A stretch of DNA of 64,000 nt from Luteitalea pratensis (lineage in GTDB: Bacteria > Acidobacteriota > Vicinamibacteria > Vicinamibacterales > Vicinamibacteraceae), in assembly GCF_001618865.1 (NCBI RefSeq), contig NZ_CP015136.1, positions 6,855,001 to 6,919,000 of the forward strand, written 5' to 3'. Under the pieces are notes generated by a model. It did not search any database. It worked only from the letters and a program-made list of their open reading frames with translations, and was not told where the DNA came from. Position numbers and translations under genes: made by a program. How positions within the stretch are numbered: the stretch's first letter is position 1; each line of letters starts with the position of its first letter. Shown in pieces: positions 1 to 9,286 of this stretch.

Positions 1-1254
1 GGCACGCCTGCCCGTCCGGGTGCCGCCAGCCTCGATCAGGGCGATGAGACGGTCCACCGCTTCCTGCACGAACGCCGGATCCTCGGCGTGCAACGGTCGC
101 TCGACGATCTCGATCGTCGTCGGTACCGCCGCCTTCAGGGCCGTGAAGTACGCGCGATCGTCTTTCGGATCGTTCAACGGCCCGCCCGGCATCGCGTAGC
201 TGCCCGTCCCGAGGGTCGGGATCATCAGGACGGCATTGCCGCGCGTGGACTGGAGTCGCGCACCGACCTCTCGCGCCACCATCTTCAGTTCCTTCGCGTT
301 CAGCCGCGGCGCGAGCACCACTTCGTTGTGCCACACATGCTTGTGCTCCTTCCAGCGCTCCGGCAGCTGGTGCGGCACTGACACGAGGATGCCGAGATGC
401 TCGGATCCGCCGGGACACAGGACCTGCGGCAGGCCCAGCGTTCCCGCCACCGACAGCCGTTCCTTGCCACCGGCGCGGAGACCGTGGAACAGCTCGTCGC
501 TGATCTCGCCCATCGCGTAGTCGAAGACGGCACCGATGATGCCCTGCTTCATCATCAGCTCCATCGCGCGGCCACCGGTGCCGACGGCGTGGAACACGAT
601 CGACTCGTAGCCGCGCTTCCGGAACAGCTCGATCGCGAGCATGGTCCCGCGCGTGAGTACGCCGAGGTTCGAGATGCCGATCAGCGGCCTGGCGCCCTTC
701 GCGCGCGCCTTCACCGCCACCTTGACCTGCGCCATACCATGCGCGGCGCCGGCGGCGTTGGCGAGCACCTTGCGCATGAACGAGTTCAGGCCGAGGATGT
801 CGCCGACCGAGAACATCATCGTGATGTCGGAGATGCCGACGTACGACGAGGTGTCGCCCGAGGCCACGGTGGAGACCATCACCTTCGGGACGCCGTACGG
901 CAGGGCGCGCATCACGGCAGTGCATGCCGCCGTGCCCTGAAGTCCACCGAGCCCGATCACGCCGTGGACCTCGCCCCGTCCGATGCGCTGCAGCAGCAGC
1001 TTCGTGGCCCCGGCCGACATCACCGGCTGCGCGGCTTCACGCGACTTGCCGGCCTTGAGGGCAGCGAGGGCCGTGCCACCGGCGCGTGCGACCTGTGCCC
1101 GCGTGAGGTCCGCGGCCGTCACGGGCGCGTTCATCACGCCAATGTCCACCAGCAGTGCGCGGCTGCCCAGCGCCTCGAGCTGCTCGCGGAGGAACTCGGC
1201 CTCCTGCCCCTTCGTGTCGAGCGTCGCGAGGACGGCAATGACTTTCTTCGGCAT
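1..1254 (-). CDS. Tm-1-like ATP-binding protein (UPF0261), 3' end cut by window edge
   Basis: Reading from the ATG at 1254 the frame stays open to the first base, giving 418 codons with no stop, so the C-terminus lies outside the window. The N-terminus MPKKVIAVLATLDTKG and the glycine-rich GLGGLQGT (about residues 101-108) are typical of UPF0261/Tm-1 N-domains, which fold as an ATP-binding protein. In plants the same domain is fused to a TIM barrel; here that partner is the separate gene immediately upstream (10-nt gap), so the two are almost certainly one operon and one complex. A GGAG sits six bases before the ATG. Substrate and reaction in bacteria are unknown. The visible length is close to the family's, so little should be missing. 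Confidence 0.88.
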   Translation of the reverse strand, partial: MPKKVIAVLATLDTKGQEAEFLREQLEALGSRALLVDIGVMNAPVTAADLTRAQVARAGGTALAALKAGKSREAAQPVMSAGATKLLLQRIGRGEVHGVIGLGGLQGTAACTAVMRALPYGVPKVMVSTVASGDTSSYVGISDITMMFSVGDILGLNSFMRKVLANAAGAAHGMAQVKVAVKARAKGARPLIGISNLGVLTRGTMLAIELFRKRGYESIVFHAVGTGGRAMELMMKQGIIGAVFDYAMGEISDELFHGLRAGGKERLSVAGTLGLPQVLCPGGSEHLGILVSVPHQLPERWKEHKHVWHNEVVLAPRLNAKELKMVAREVGARLQSTRGNAVLMIPTLGTGSYAMPGGPLNDPKDDRAYFTALKAAVPTTIEIVERPLHAEDPAFVQEAVDRLIALIEAGGTRTGRRA

Positions 1255-1264
1255 CGTGGCTCCG

Positions 1265-2128
1265 TTACCGGTTGTCTGGGAAGCGAAGCGCCTGGAATTC
1301 CTTCGCCGCGGCCGAGACGGCGCGTTCGATCGGCAGGCGCTCGGTGGACGAGCCGGTCCAGAAGCCTTCGCAACTCGTGTGATCGAGGATGTACTGGGCG
1401 TCGGCCGGTGACTCCATCGCGGCCCCATGCGCCACGAGGATGATGTCGCTCTTGAGCCGGCGCAATTTCTCGTTGGCTTCCTCGGTGCGCCGCGCCGTCT
1501 CCTCGATCGTCTCGCCCGAGTCGTAGCCGCGCAGACCACCCTTGGTGGTACCGGCATGGAAGCAGAAGATGTCGGGCTGCGCGTCCTCCACCAGGCGCAT
1601 GCTGTCCTCTTCGTCGAAAGCCAGCCCGATCGTCACCATGTCCATCTCGCGTCCGAGCCTGAGCAGCTCGATCTCGTTCTGCAGGGTGATGCCGGCGCTC
1701 GTCAGCACCTTACGGATCTCGCTGCCCTTGTCTACGTAGGAAATCGACGGTCCGATGTTGGAGACCGAGTACACGCCCATGCGCAGGCAGTCGTCGAGCA
1801 CCATGCGCATGTCCTTGAGCGGATCGTTGGCATTGAGGCAGGCGCACACGAACGCGTCGCCCTTCATCGCCGGCATGATGTCCTCGCGGGTGTAGTCGAG
1901 GGTCTGCTTGTTGGAGTCGAGAATCGGCCAGAGCATCGACATCGTGCCCATGCCGTTGGCCCGCAGCCGCGCTCCAGAGAACGTGTTCACGCAATCGACG
2001 CCCGCTGCCTCGAGCAGCTTGGCGACCAGGCCGCTGCCAGCGCTGGCGATATGGATGGGAATCCGCTGCGCCACCTTGGCGCGCAGCTTGTTCATGATCT
2101 CGGTGCGGGACGTGCGCGGGACGATCAC
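1265..2128 (-). CDS. Phosphoenolpyruvate hydrolase family protein (TIM-barrel, Tm-1 C-domain type)
   Basis: 287 aa from a GTG at 2128 that has AGGAG six bases upstream; the in-frame ATG at 2095 lacks such a site, so GTG is preferred. The protein matches the PEP-hydrolase-like TIM-barrel family by conserved stretches such as ASAGSGLVAKLLEAAGVD near the N-terminus, SNIGPSISYVDKG in the middle and FCFHAGTTKGG / HTSCEGFWTGSS toward the C-terminus. It is first in a two-gene operon with the UPF0261 protein, reproducing as two genes the domain pair fused in the plant Tm-1 protein. The catalytic activity suggested by the family name is not established for most members. Confidence 0.87.
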   Translation of the reverse strand: MIVPRTSRTEIMNKLRAKVAQRIPIHIASAGSGLVAKLLEAAGVDCVNTFSGARLRANGMGTMSMLWPILDSNKQTLDYTREDIMPAMKGDAFVCACLNANDPLKDMRMVLDDCLRMGVYSVSNIGPSISYVDKGSEIRKVLTSAGITLQNEIELLRLGREMDMVTIGLAFDEEDSMRLVEDAQPDIFCFHAGTTKGGLRGYDSGETIEETARRTEEANEKLRRLKSDIILVAHGAAMESPADAQYILDHTSCEGFWTGSSTERLPIERAVSAAAKEFQALRFPDNR

Positions 2129-2147
2129 TGCTAGCTCCTATCGGAGG

Positions 2148-2220
2148 CGGGAGTCGGGAGTCGGGGATTCGGACGTCGGGTACCGGGTACCGGGCACCGG
2201 GCACCGGGCACCGGGCACCG
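2148..2220. repeat. Heptamer tandem array (CGGGAGT / CGGGTAC / CGGGCAC)
   Basis: Immediately upstream of the PEP-hydrolase gene the sequence runs in 7-bp steps: CGGGAGT twice, CGGGGAT, one 8-bp step, CGGGTAC twice, then CGGGCAC four times. The leading CGGG is constant while the last three bases change in blocks. It is the first of many 7-bp arrays in the window. Confidence 0.9.
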
Positions 2221-2268
2221 AAAGCGTGGACGATGGTACCGCTGTTGGCAGGGCCGACTCTCCGATTG

Positions 2269-2330
2269 GTAGGGCCGGCTCTCCCTGGGCGCCGAAGCGC
2301 GTTGTGCGAAGGTGGCCGAGCCCGGCCTAC
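2269..2330. repeat. Composite GTAG...CTAC palindromic element, copy 1
   Basis: The element starts GTAGGGCCGGCTCTCC and ends with the inverted GAGCCCGGCCTAC, so two GTAG-led half elements face each other around a core containing GGGCGCCGAAGCGCG. A near-identical copy lies at 26462-26520. A further inverted GTAG hairpin follows at about 2331-2362 (stem around CGTTCTCCGAACG). The structure resembles paired REP elements. Confidence 0.75.
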
Positions 2331-2373
2331 ATTGGGCCGCGTTCGGAGAACGGGCCCTACCTTCCCGCGTTCG

Positions 2374-3870
2374 TCACCTCGTCAACACGCGGCCGGGACG
2401 CTCCTGAGTGGCCGCCCCGTCTCGCCATACGAGCACGCCGTTAACCCACAACATGCGCACGCCCTCCGGCAGTGCACGCGGTTGCTCGAACGTGGATCGG
2501 TCGATAATCGTCGACGGATCGAACAGCACGAGGTCGGCCCTCGCGCCGGGAGCAATCCGTCCACGATCGGACAGGCCGAGGCGGGCCGCCGGGAGCGAGG
2601 TCATCTTCCGGATCGCCTCCGGCAGCGTCAGCCAGCCCTGCTCACGCACGAGTCGGCCGAGCACACGCGGAAACGTCCCGGCACCGCGCGGATGGTTGTT
2701 GGCGACGCCGCCGTCACTGGCCACCATCACCCACGGCTGCTGATAGAACGCACGCAGATCCGGCTCGGCCATCGTATGCCCGATGATCCCGACCTCGTCG
2801 TCAGCAATCCGGATGAAGAACTCGACTTCGCTCACGCCCTCGGCCGCGGCGGCCTCGCTCAGCCGCTTGCCGACGTATTGTGGGAATCGCGCCAGCCGCG
2901 TGAACTGGATGTTCTTGCCGCCACCCACATCGTCCAGCGCTTCCTTCACGCTCGCCGGATCCTTGTACTGCTTGTTGGGCACCAGTACTTTCAGGTTCGA
3001 CTGCCATGCAAGGTAGGGGTAGGCATCAGCGGTCACGTCCACCCCGCGGGCGCGTGCCGCCTCGACCAGCGCGACCACCTCGTTGGCCTTGCCCCACACG
3101 CCAACCGTGCCGAGCTTGATGTGCGTGATCTGCGCGGGCAGGCCCGCGCGCTCGCCGATGGCGATCGTCTCCCTGACGGCGTCCATCGTCAGGTCTGCCT
3201 CGTCGCGGATGTGCGAGATGTAAACGCCCCCGTGCCGGGCCGCCACCTTCGCGAGTTCCACGACCTCGTCGGTCGTCGCGTAGCTGCCGACGATGTATTC
3301 AAGGCCCGATGAGAGCCCCATCGCGCCCTCGCGCATGGCGCGATCGACGAGAGTAGCCATCTGTTCGACTTCGGAGGACGTGGCCGCTCGGCGGTAGTCG
3401 TCGCCCATCACCTGCTGCCGCACGGTCGCGTGCCCGACCATGGTGGCAACGTTCACGGTCGCGGGGCTGGCACGGCGCGCTGCCAGGTAATCGGCAATCG
3501 ACTTCGGGGAACTGCCATCGGGCCCGACGAGCAGCGTCGTGATGCCCTGGGCAATCTGCGAAGGGGCCTCTGGGTCGGTGGCGAGGCCGTCGGTCGAGTG
3601 ATTGTGGACGTCGATGAAACCCGGTGCGAGGACGAGGCCGGTGCCATCAACCGTGCGGTCGCCCGCCTGCGGTGGCTCCTGACCAATCGCGACGATGGTG
3701 TCGCCCACCACCCGCACGTTCGCCTTGTGCAGGTCGGCGCCAGTGCCGTCCGCGACTCGCGCACCCGTGATCGTCCAGGCCGTGGGCGCCTGGGCGCGTC
3801 CGACCTCCACGACGCCGGCGATCGACAACGAAAGGAAAGCAATTCGAACGAAGAATGCCCGCAGCCGCAT
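2374..3870 (-). CDS. Exported N-acyl-D-amino-acid deacylase (D-aminoacylase), amidohydrolase superfamily
   Basis: 498 aa with a signal peptide (about residues 1-26, ending GRAQA). Metal-ligand motifs of the D-aminoacylase branch are present: DVHNHS (87-92), ISHIRDE (218-224), QITHIKLG (247-254), VASDGG (383-388) and the family signature NNHPRGAGTFPR (391-402). It should hydrolyse N-acyl-D-amino acids or D-amino-terminal peptides in the periplasm, for example from peptidoglycan turnover. It is divergent from the pectate lyase, with 89 bp between the two starts, and has no obvious operon partner. Length is normal for the family. Confidence 0.9.
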   Translation of the reverse strand: MRLRAFFVRIAFLSLSIAGVVEVGRAQAPTAWTITGARVADGTGADLHKANVRVVGDTIVAIGQEPPQAGDRTVDGTGLVLAPGFIDVHNHSTDGLATDPEAPSQIAQGITTLLVGPDGSSPKSIADYLAARRASPATVNVATMVGHATVRQQVMGDDYRRAATSSEVEQMATLVDRAMREGAMGLSSGLEYIVGSYATTDEVVELAKVAARHGGVYISHIRDEADLTMDAVRETIAIGERAGLPAQITHIKLGTVGVWGKANEVVALVEAARARGVDVTADAYPYLAWQSNLKVLVPNKQYKDPASVKEALDDVGGGKNIQFTRLARFPQYVGKRLSEAAAAEGVSEVEFFIRIADDEVGIIGHTMAEPDLRAFYQQPWVMVASDGGVANNHPRGAGTFPRVLGRLVREQGWLTLPEAIRKMTSLPAARLGLSDRGRIAPGARADLVLFDPSTIIDRSTFEQPRALPEGVRMLWVNGVLVWRDGAATQERPGRVLTR

Positions 3871-3959
3871 GCGGGGCTAGTCTACCCTTCGACACGTACC
3901 CATTCCGAAGCGCCGGCGCGCCCCTGGCGGCGCAGCGCCTGACGCGGGAGATCCTCACG

Positions 3960-5168
3960 ATGACGCTCGTGCGACTTGCCCCTTCACTGGTCCTCGCAGG
4001 CGCCCTGCTGGCACCGGCGGAGACGCAGGAGGCCACCGCTGACAAGGTTCCTGCCCGCCTGACGGCGGAGCGCGTCGCCGCGTTGCCGGTGGCGCAGCGC
4101 CCCGCGTGGACGGCATATCTCGAGGCGTCGGACGCCGCGCGCGCTGTCGATCACGCGGCGTTGGATCGCGAACTGCGCGGGCTCGGCACCAATCCCCTGG
4201 CACGCGCGCCATTGGGCCGCTCGATGGACCCGTGGCTCGACAAGGGTGACGCCTGGTACGCCTCCGACGAGGCGCGGCGGATTGCCGACGTCGTCATCAG
4301 CTACCAGACGCCGTCGGGCGGATGGTCGAAGCGCCTCGACTTCACGGGCGGCAGCCGCCAGCCGGGTCAGGGCTACAGCGCCGAGGGCGACTGGTCGTAC
4401 GTGGCGACCTTCGACAACGACGCCACCACAACTCAGATGCAGTTCATCTCGCGAGTCTTCGATGCGGCTGGCAGAACCACGGACCGGGACGCGTTCGAGC
4501 GCGGCCTGGCGTACGTCCTGCGCGCCCAGTACCCCAATGGCTGCTGGCCGCAGGTCTATCCCCTGGCCGGCAGCTATCACGACGCCGCGACCTTCAACGA
4601 CGACGCAATGGCCAATGTGATCGGCCTGCTGGACGCCATCGCGCAGGGACGTCATCGCATCGTCGCGCCCGAGCAGCGCGAGGCCGCTCGGGCCAGCGCG
4701 GCGAGGGGCGTCGCGTGTGTGCTCGCGGCGCAGATACGCGTCGATGGCGTCCACACCGCATGGGGCGCACAGCACGATGCGCTCACGCTCGCGCCGGTCG
4801 GCGCCCGCGCCTACGAGCACACAGGGGTCGACGCCGCCGCCAGTGCCCGCATCGTCGAACTGCTGATGACGCGTCCGCGCAGCGACGCGGCAATCCGTGC
4901 GGCGGTGGACGCTGCAGTCGTGTGGTTCCGGGCGACGGCCATGCACGGCTACGCGTACGAGAAGGGCGAGTTGATCGCGCGTCCCGGCGCGGGGCCACTC
5001 TGGCCGCGCTTCTCGGAACTGCGTACCAATCGCGCCATCTTCGGCAATCGCGATGCGATCGTGCGTTACGACCTGTCGGAGATCGTGCCCGAGCGCAAGT
5101 ACGGGTACGGGTGGTACACGACGAGCCCAGCACGCGTGCTGGACGCCATCTCGCGGTGGCAGGAGTAG
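3960..5168 (+). CDS. Pectate lyase, polysaccharide lyase family 10
   Basis: The ATG at 3960 (GGGAG eight bases upstream) gives 402 aa with a signal peptide; an in-frame extension to 3855 would run into the divergent gene's start and is rejected. PL10 hallmarks are GGWSKRLD (120-127), FDNDATTTQ (151-159), YPNGCWPQVYPL followed by FNDDAM, and the C-terminal LWPRFSEL...NRAIFGNRD. The enzyme cleaves polygalacturonate by beta-elimination outside the cytoplasm. With the GH140 protein at 7763-9187 it suggests use of plant pectin, although they are not in one operon. Confidence 0.93.
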   Translation: MTLVRLAPSLVLAGALLAPAETQEATADKVPARLTAERVAALPVAQRPAWTAYLEASDAARAVDHAALDRELRGLGTNPLARAPLGRSMDPWLDKGDAWYASDEARRIADVVISYQTPSGGWSKRLDFTGGSRQPGQGYSAEGDWSYVATFDNDATTTQMQFISRVFDAAGRTTDRDAFERGLAYVLRAQYPNGCWPQVYPLAGSYHDAATFNDDAMANVIGLLDAIAQGRHRIVAPEQREAARASAARGVACVLAAQIRVDGVHTAWGAQHDALTLAPVGARAYEHTGVDAAASARIVELLMTRPRSDAAIRAAVDAAVVWFRATAMHGYAYEKGELIARPGAGPLWPRFSELRTNRAIFGNRDAIVRYDLSEIVPERKYGYGWYTTSPARVLDAISRWQE

Positions 5169-5178
5169 GCGATCCGGC

Positions 5179-6432
5179 TCAGCGCAGCCATGACAGTGAC
5201 ACACCGGACGCGACGGCCATCGCGACGAGCGCTCCGGCGGCGATGACCCTGAACGGCATCGAGCCGAATACCGTGGCGATCGCGGTCTTGAGGAGCGTGT
5301 TGGCAAGCACGCCGATGGCAATGGCGGTGGCGGCGGTCTCGAGCGAGATCGATCGCGCCACATCGCGCGCCATCGACAGCGTCAATGCGTCGACGTCGGT
5401 GAGGCCGAGCACGGCGGCGCTGGCGAACACACCGCTCGCTCCCTGAGTGACGCGCGCGAGGTGGACGAGCATCAGCACCGCCTGGAATAGCACCGCCATC
5501 TGCAGCGCGGACCCGAGCGCCAGCGGATTGGACGTTTCGGCGGCGTGCGACCCGGCCGGCACATCGCGACGGGCGGCGATCACGCCAGCGACGGCCACGA
5601 GCGTTGCCACGGCTGCCGGCGCCACGAGGTAGCGCGCGAGCACGGGAACGAGCGGCGTGTTGAGCACGGCAGTGGCCGCCAGCACGCGCGGATAGAGCAC
5701 CGCGTTTGCGGCCACGGCGCCGAAGCCGAGTGCCCGTGACAACCCGGGGTCGGTGCGACTCAGGCGGCCGAACGTCCACGTGACATTGGTCGAGGACAGC
5801 AGTCCACCTGCCGCGCCACTGAGCAGGTAGCCCTGTCCCGGGCCCACGGCCTTGCGCAGCAGGTGCCCGAGAAAGCTGAGGCCCGAGAAGAACAGGACCA
5901 GTGCCCACAACTCGCGTGGACGCACGCCGCCGAGCGGCCCGAATGGTCCTTCCGGAAGCAGCGGCAGCACGACGAGCGCCATGACGGCGAAGCGCGCGGC
6001 CGCGCGCAGGTCCATGTCGGCAATGCGCCGTACCCAGCCGTGCAACCGCGTCTTCTCTACCAGCAACAGGCTCGACACCGCGACGACCGCGCTCGCCACC
6101 TGCACCTGGCCCAGGCCTGACAAGGCGCCTGCCGCAATCACGACGAGCGCCGCGACCTCGGTCGTGCCATCGACGTCGACCGCACTCACGCGCACGTAGC
6201 CTGTGATCACGACCATGATGGCGCCAGCGACGAGCATGACGGCCAGCCACCATGCGGACAGCGTCCACAACCAGCCGCCCAGGCCGCCGATGAGGCCGAG
6301 CAGCGTGAACGTGCGGATGCCCCCGAAGTGCGGATGGGGACCATCGGCGTGGCCGGACCACTGCCGCTCGACGCCAATCGCGGCGCCGCCGAGTGCGGCG
6401 ATCAGGAGTCGGAGAGTCTCTGGCGGCAGCAT
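5179..6432 (-). CDS. MgtC/SapB-DUF4010 family integral membrane protein
   Basis: 417 aa from the ATG at 6432 (MLPPETLRLLIAALGG); a longer frame to 6645 would overlap the divergent DUF711 gene and adds a non-membrane Arg-rich tail, so it is rejected. The N-terminal segment with GAAIGVERQW and FGGIRTFTLLGL is MgtC-like, followed by a DUF4010 region with many hydrophobic helices to the C-terminus. MgtC proteins influence Mg2+ homeostasis and ATPase activity, but the function of the DUF4010 fusions is not established. It ends 10 bp after the convergent pectate lyase. Confidence 0.85.
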   Translation of the reverse strand: MLPPETLRLLIAALGGAAIGVERQWSGHADGPHPHFGGIRTFTLLGLIGGLGGWLWTLSAWWLAVMLVAGAIMVVITGYVRVSAVDVDGTTEVAALVVIAAGALSGLGQVQVASAVVAVSSLLLVEKTRLHGWVRRIADMDLRAAARFAVMALVVLPLLPEGPFGPLGGVRPRELWALVLFFSGLSFLGHLLRKAVGPGQGYLLSGAAGGLLSSTNVTWTFGRLSRTDPGLSRALGFGAVAANAVLYPRVLAATAVLNTPLVPVLARYLVAPAAVATLVAVAGVIAARRDVPAGSHAAETSNPLALGSALQMAVLFQAVLMLVHLARVTQGASGVFASAAVLGLTDVDALTLSMARDVARSISLETAATAIAIGVLANTLLKTAIATVFGSMPFRVIAAGALVAMAVASGVSLSWLR

Positions 6433-6481
6433 CACTGACGTCCATTCTCGCTGAATACGGTCGGGCTGGTATCGTCTGCGG

Positions 6482-7762
6482 ATGCCCACACGCAGCTCCC
6501 GCGCCCGTCCTTCCCGGCGTGACTTCCTCGGCGCGCTGAGCGCATCGTCGCTGGCGGTCGCTGCCCGCCCACAATCGCCGGTGGGAGCGGCCAGTGCATC
6601 GCGGCTGTTGCGGATCCGTACTTTGACGGCAGGCGTACCGCTCACGACGCTGGACGACCTCGCGCCGGTGCGGGCCGCATTCGACGGGCTGACGCGGGCG
6701 CGCGATAGGTGCGTCGCCGCCGGCTACGAAGTGCAGACGATCCGTATCGCATTGCCGCCCCTGATCGCGACCATGACGCAGGAGGCACGCGACGCGGCAC
6801 GGCCAGCGCTGGTCGCGCTCGACACGCTGGTGGCCGGGCGTGGCGCGGTCGTGAGTCTCGGACCGGTGCTGATGGAGGACCGCGCGGATCGGATGCTGGC
6901 GACATGGGCCATGCATCTCGTGACAGAGACACGCGTCACGAGCTTCAGCGTCATGGTCGCCACGCCGGACTATCGGCCTCTGCCCGGAACTTATCGCACC
7001 GCAGCAGAGATCATTCGCGTCCTGACCGCGGCGGTGCCTGGCGGCATCGCCAACTTCCGCTTCGCAGCGGCTGCGTGCGTGCCATCGGGTACACCCTTCT
7101 TTCCTGTCGCGTGGCACGACGGCCCGGCGTCGCTCGCCGTCGGTTGCGAGACGCCGCGCCTGTTGCTCTCGGCGCTCGCGGACACGACGGCCGGGGACAC
7201 GCCGGACGCACGCATGCGCGTCGTGCTCGACCGCGAACTGACTCCCGTGGCGGCGCTCGCGAGGGCCGCTGCCGAGGCGGAGGGTTGGCGCTATGGCGGT
7301 CTCGACCCCTCGCCGGCGCCCGGCCTCGACAGCAGCATCGGCCTGGTGATCGAAGCGTTGCGACAAGGCCTGTTCGGCGGCGCCGGGACCCTCGCAGCCT
7401 GTTCGACGCTGACTGCGGCGCTCAAGTCACTCTCGGTGGAGACCTGCGGCTACGCCGGCCTGATGCTGCCTGTGCTCGAGGATCCCATCCTCGCGATGCG
7501 GGCGGCAGAGGGGCGCTACTCTGTCCGCGATCTGCTGCTCTATTCGTCGGTGTGCGGGACAGGCCTCGACGTGGTGCCGCTGGCCGGTGATGTGCGCGAG
7601 GACGTGCTGGCGCGGACCATCGGCGACGTCGCGGCCATGGCGGCACGGTTGCGCAAGCCGCTGTCGGCGCGGCTGTTCCCCGTGCCCGGCGCGAAGGTCG
7701 GCGATCCGGTACGCTTCGGCGACCCGTTGCTGACCTCGTGCGTCGCCATGGCGCTGGCGTGA
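6482..7762 (+). CDS. DUF711 (UPF0210) family protein with Tat-type leader
   Basis: 426 aa. The N-terminus contains SRRDFLGALSASSLAV, a twin-arginine export signal, which is unusual because UPF0210 proteins are normally cytosolic. The conserved family core is clear: GLDPSPAP, SIGLVIE, FGGAGTLAACSTLT, CGYAGLMLPVLED and YSSVCGTGLDVVPLAGD. Biochemical function is unknown for the family. A TATCGT -10-like box preceded by TG lies only six bases before the ATG and no Shine-Dalgarno is visible, so the mRNA may be leaderless. The stop codon abuts the stop of the convergent GH140 gene. Confidence 0.85.
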   Translation: MPTRSSRARPSRRDFLGALSASSLAVAARPQSPVGAASASRLLRIRTLTAGVPLTTLDDLAPVRAAFDGLTRARDRCVAAGYEVQTIRIALPPLIATMTQEARDAARPALVALDTLVAGRGAVVSLGPVLMEDRADRMLATWAMHLVTETRVTSFSVMVATPDYRPLPGTYRTAAEIIRVLTAAVPGGIANFRFAAAACVPSGTPFFPVAWHDGPASLAVGCETPRLLLSALADTTAGDTPDARMRVVLDRELTPVAALARAAAEAEGWRYGGLDPSPAPGLDSSIGLVIEALRQGLFGGAGTLAACSTLTAALKSLSVETCGYAGLMLPVLEDPILAMRAAEGRYSVRDLLLYSSVCGTGLDVVPLAGDVREDVLARTIGDVAAMAARLRKPLSARLFPVPGAKVGDPVRFGDPLLTSCVAMALA

Positions 7763-9187
7763 TCAGCGCGGCACGCGCGTACCTGGAGCCGGATAGCCCT
7801 TGGCTGCATCGTCGAGCACCAGCACCCAGTCGAGCATCTCGCCGGCGTCTGGCGGCATGAAGGCACGTTCGCCGGTGTTGGGGAACTCGCCTATTCGCGT
7901 CGCCGTGCCGGTGCGCGGATTGAACCACCAGGCGTTCACCGTCGCGCCAGTGATCGCCGACATCCGGACACGGAACGTGCGCCCGACGGGAGCGTAGACC
8001 ATCGCATACGTCCCGTCCTCGTCGCGCGTCGCAGCGAAGTGATAGCGCCCCGTGCCCGGCATGGCCGTCGCGATGGACGTGTCGACCAGCACCGTCGGAT
8101 CGGGGATGCGCGTCAGGAACGGACGCGACTCCAGCAGCGCCCGCGCGTGCTGCATCTGCGCGGCCCCGGGTTGGGCGATAGCTTCCTGCCACGCCAATAG
8201 CGGATTGTTGACAGGCTGCCGATCGGGCGTCCACATCTGCCAGACGGAGTGGTGGCCGTACGTGTGGCCGAACGCGCCGTCGAAGAGGTCCCAATACAGC
8301 GGCCGGCGCACGTCGCTGGCGATCGAGTGCCCCATCTGCTTGGCGTTGAACGAGACCGGATGATCCTCGTAGATCGGCTCGCCGTCGAGCACGGGCTTGA
8401 TCGGGGTGCGAGCGTAGTCGACGCGCGTCTGGTCGTACTTGCCCGTGTACTCCGGCGTGTGACCGTTCTGGCGCATGTTGAAGTCGAGCCAGTCGGCATC
8501 GTGGAAGTACTGGGCGGAGCCCTGCCCACCGGTGGGGTGGAAGGTGATAAGGTGCGACCCGCCATCACCGGCACGAAGGCCGCGCGCGGTGGCCTCGATG
8601 ATCGCGCGGTGCACCTCGGATTCGATCGGTCGGTCCCCGCCGAGGATCCAGATCACACCCGCGTCCTTGTAGCGCGCGCCGAGCCAGCGGCCGTAGGCCT
8701 CCGCGTTCGCGGGGGTGAAGATCTCCGGTCCGACACCCCATTTCTTGTTCCACTTGTCGCCCCATGTAGGCAGCAGGCCGACGTAGAGGCCCAGACGGTT
8801 GGCGGTGCGCACGATCCAGTCGACGTGCGCGAAATACGCCTCGTTGGGTCGGGTCGGGTCGTTGTCGACGAGCGGACGTTCGCCGTAGGCATTGGGCGTG
8901 CCCAGGCCATCGAATTCGGCAAGCGCGACGGCCTGGATGACGGTGAAGCGCCGCTCCGCGCGATCGCGCAAGTACCGCTCGGCATCGTCGCGCGTCTGGC
9001 GATGGAACAACTCCCAGGCCGTATCGCCGAGCCAGAAGAATGGCTGGCCGTCGGCGGTCACGAGGAAGCGCCTGTTCTCGGACACCTTGAGCCTTGGGAG
9101 GGTCTGCGCGGACAAGCGGTCCGCAAGGCAGAGGGCGACGAGCAGCCACGCCACGCGCGCGACCAACCGGGAGCACGGCATCGACAT
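7763..9187 (-). CDS. Glycoside hydrolase family 140 protein (DUF4038, apiosidase-like)
   Basis: 474 aa with a signal peptide (about 1-27, ending LSAQ). The mature protein begins [32 protein letters not shown], the characteristic start of GH140/DUF4038 barrels, and continues with [50 protein letters not shown] and a C-terminal collagen-binding-like domain ([16 protein letters not shown]). Characterised GH140 enzymes release apiose from rhamnogalacturonan II side chains; the exact substrate here is inferred. It fits with the PL10 lyase nearby as part of pectin degradation. Confidence 0.88.
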   Translation of the reverse strand: MSMPCSRLVARVAWLLVALCLADRLSAQTLPRLKVSENRRFLVTADGQPFFWLGDTAWELFHRQTRDDAERYLRDRAERRFTVIQAVALAEFDGLGTPNAYGERPLVDNDPTRPNEAYFAHVDWIVRTANRLGLYVGLLPTWGDKWNKKWGVGPEIFTPANAEAYGRWLGARYKDAGVIWILGGDRPIESEVHRAIIEATARGLRAGDGGSHLITFHPTGGQGSAQYFHDADWLDFNMRQNGHTPEYTGKYDQTRVDYARTPIKPVLDGEPIYEDHPVSFNAKQMGHSIASDVRRPLYWDLFDGAFGHTYGHHSVWQMWTPDRQPVNNPLLAWQEAIAQPGAAQMQHARALLESRPFLTRIPDPTVLVDTSIATAMPGTGRYHFAATRDEDGTYAMVYAPVGRTFRVRMSAITGATVNAWWFNPRTGTATRIGEFPNTGERAFMPPDAGEMLDWVLVLDDAAKGYPAPGTRVPR

Positions 9188-9286
9188 GCGCGCAGCCTAT
9201 GCCAGGTCGCGGTGCGCACCAACCCGTTCCAGGGCCGCCTGACAGGCCGCTGAGCCCGTTGGGCAGCCATCCGCGCGTAAGCAGAC

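Noticed and set aside
5066-7366. 766-codon open frame on the minus strand
   Set aside because: It overlaps three well-supported genes, is Arg/Gly/Ala-rich without motifs and is a high-GC shadow frame.
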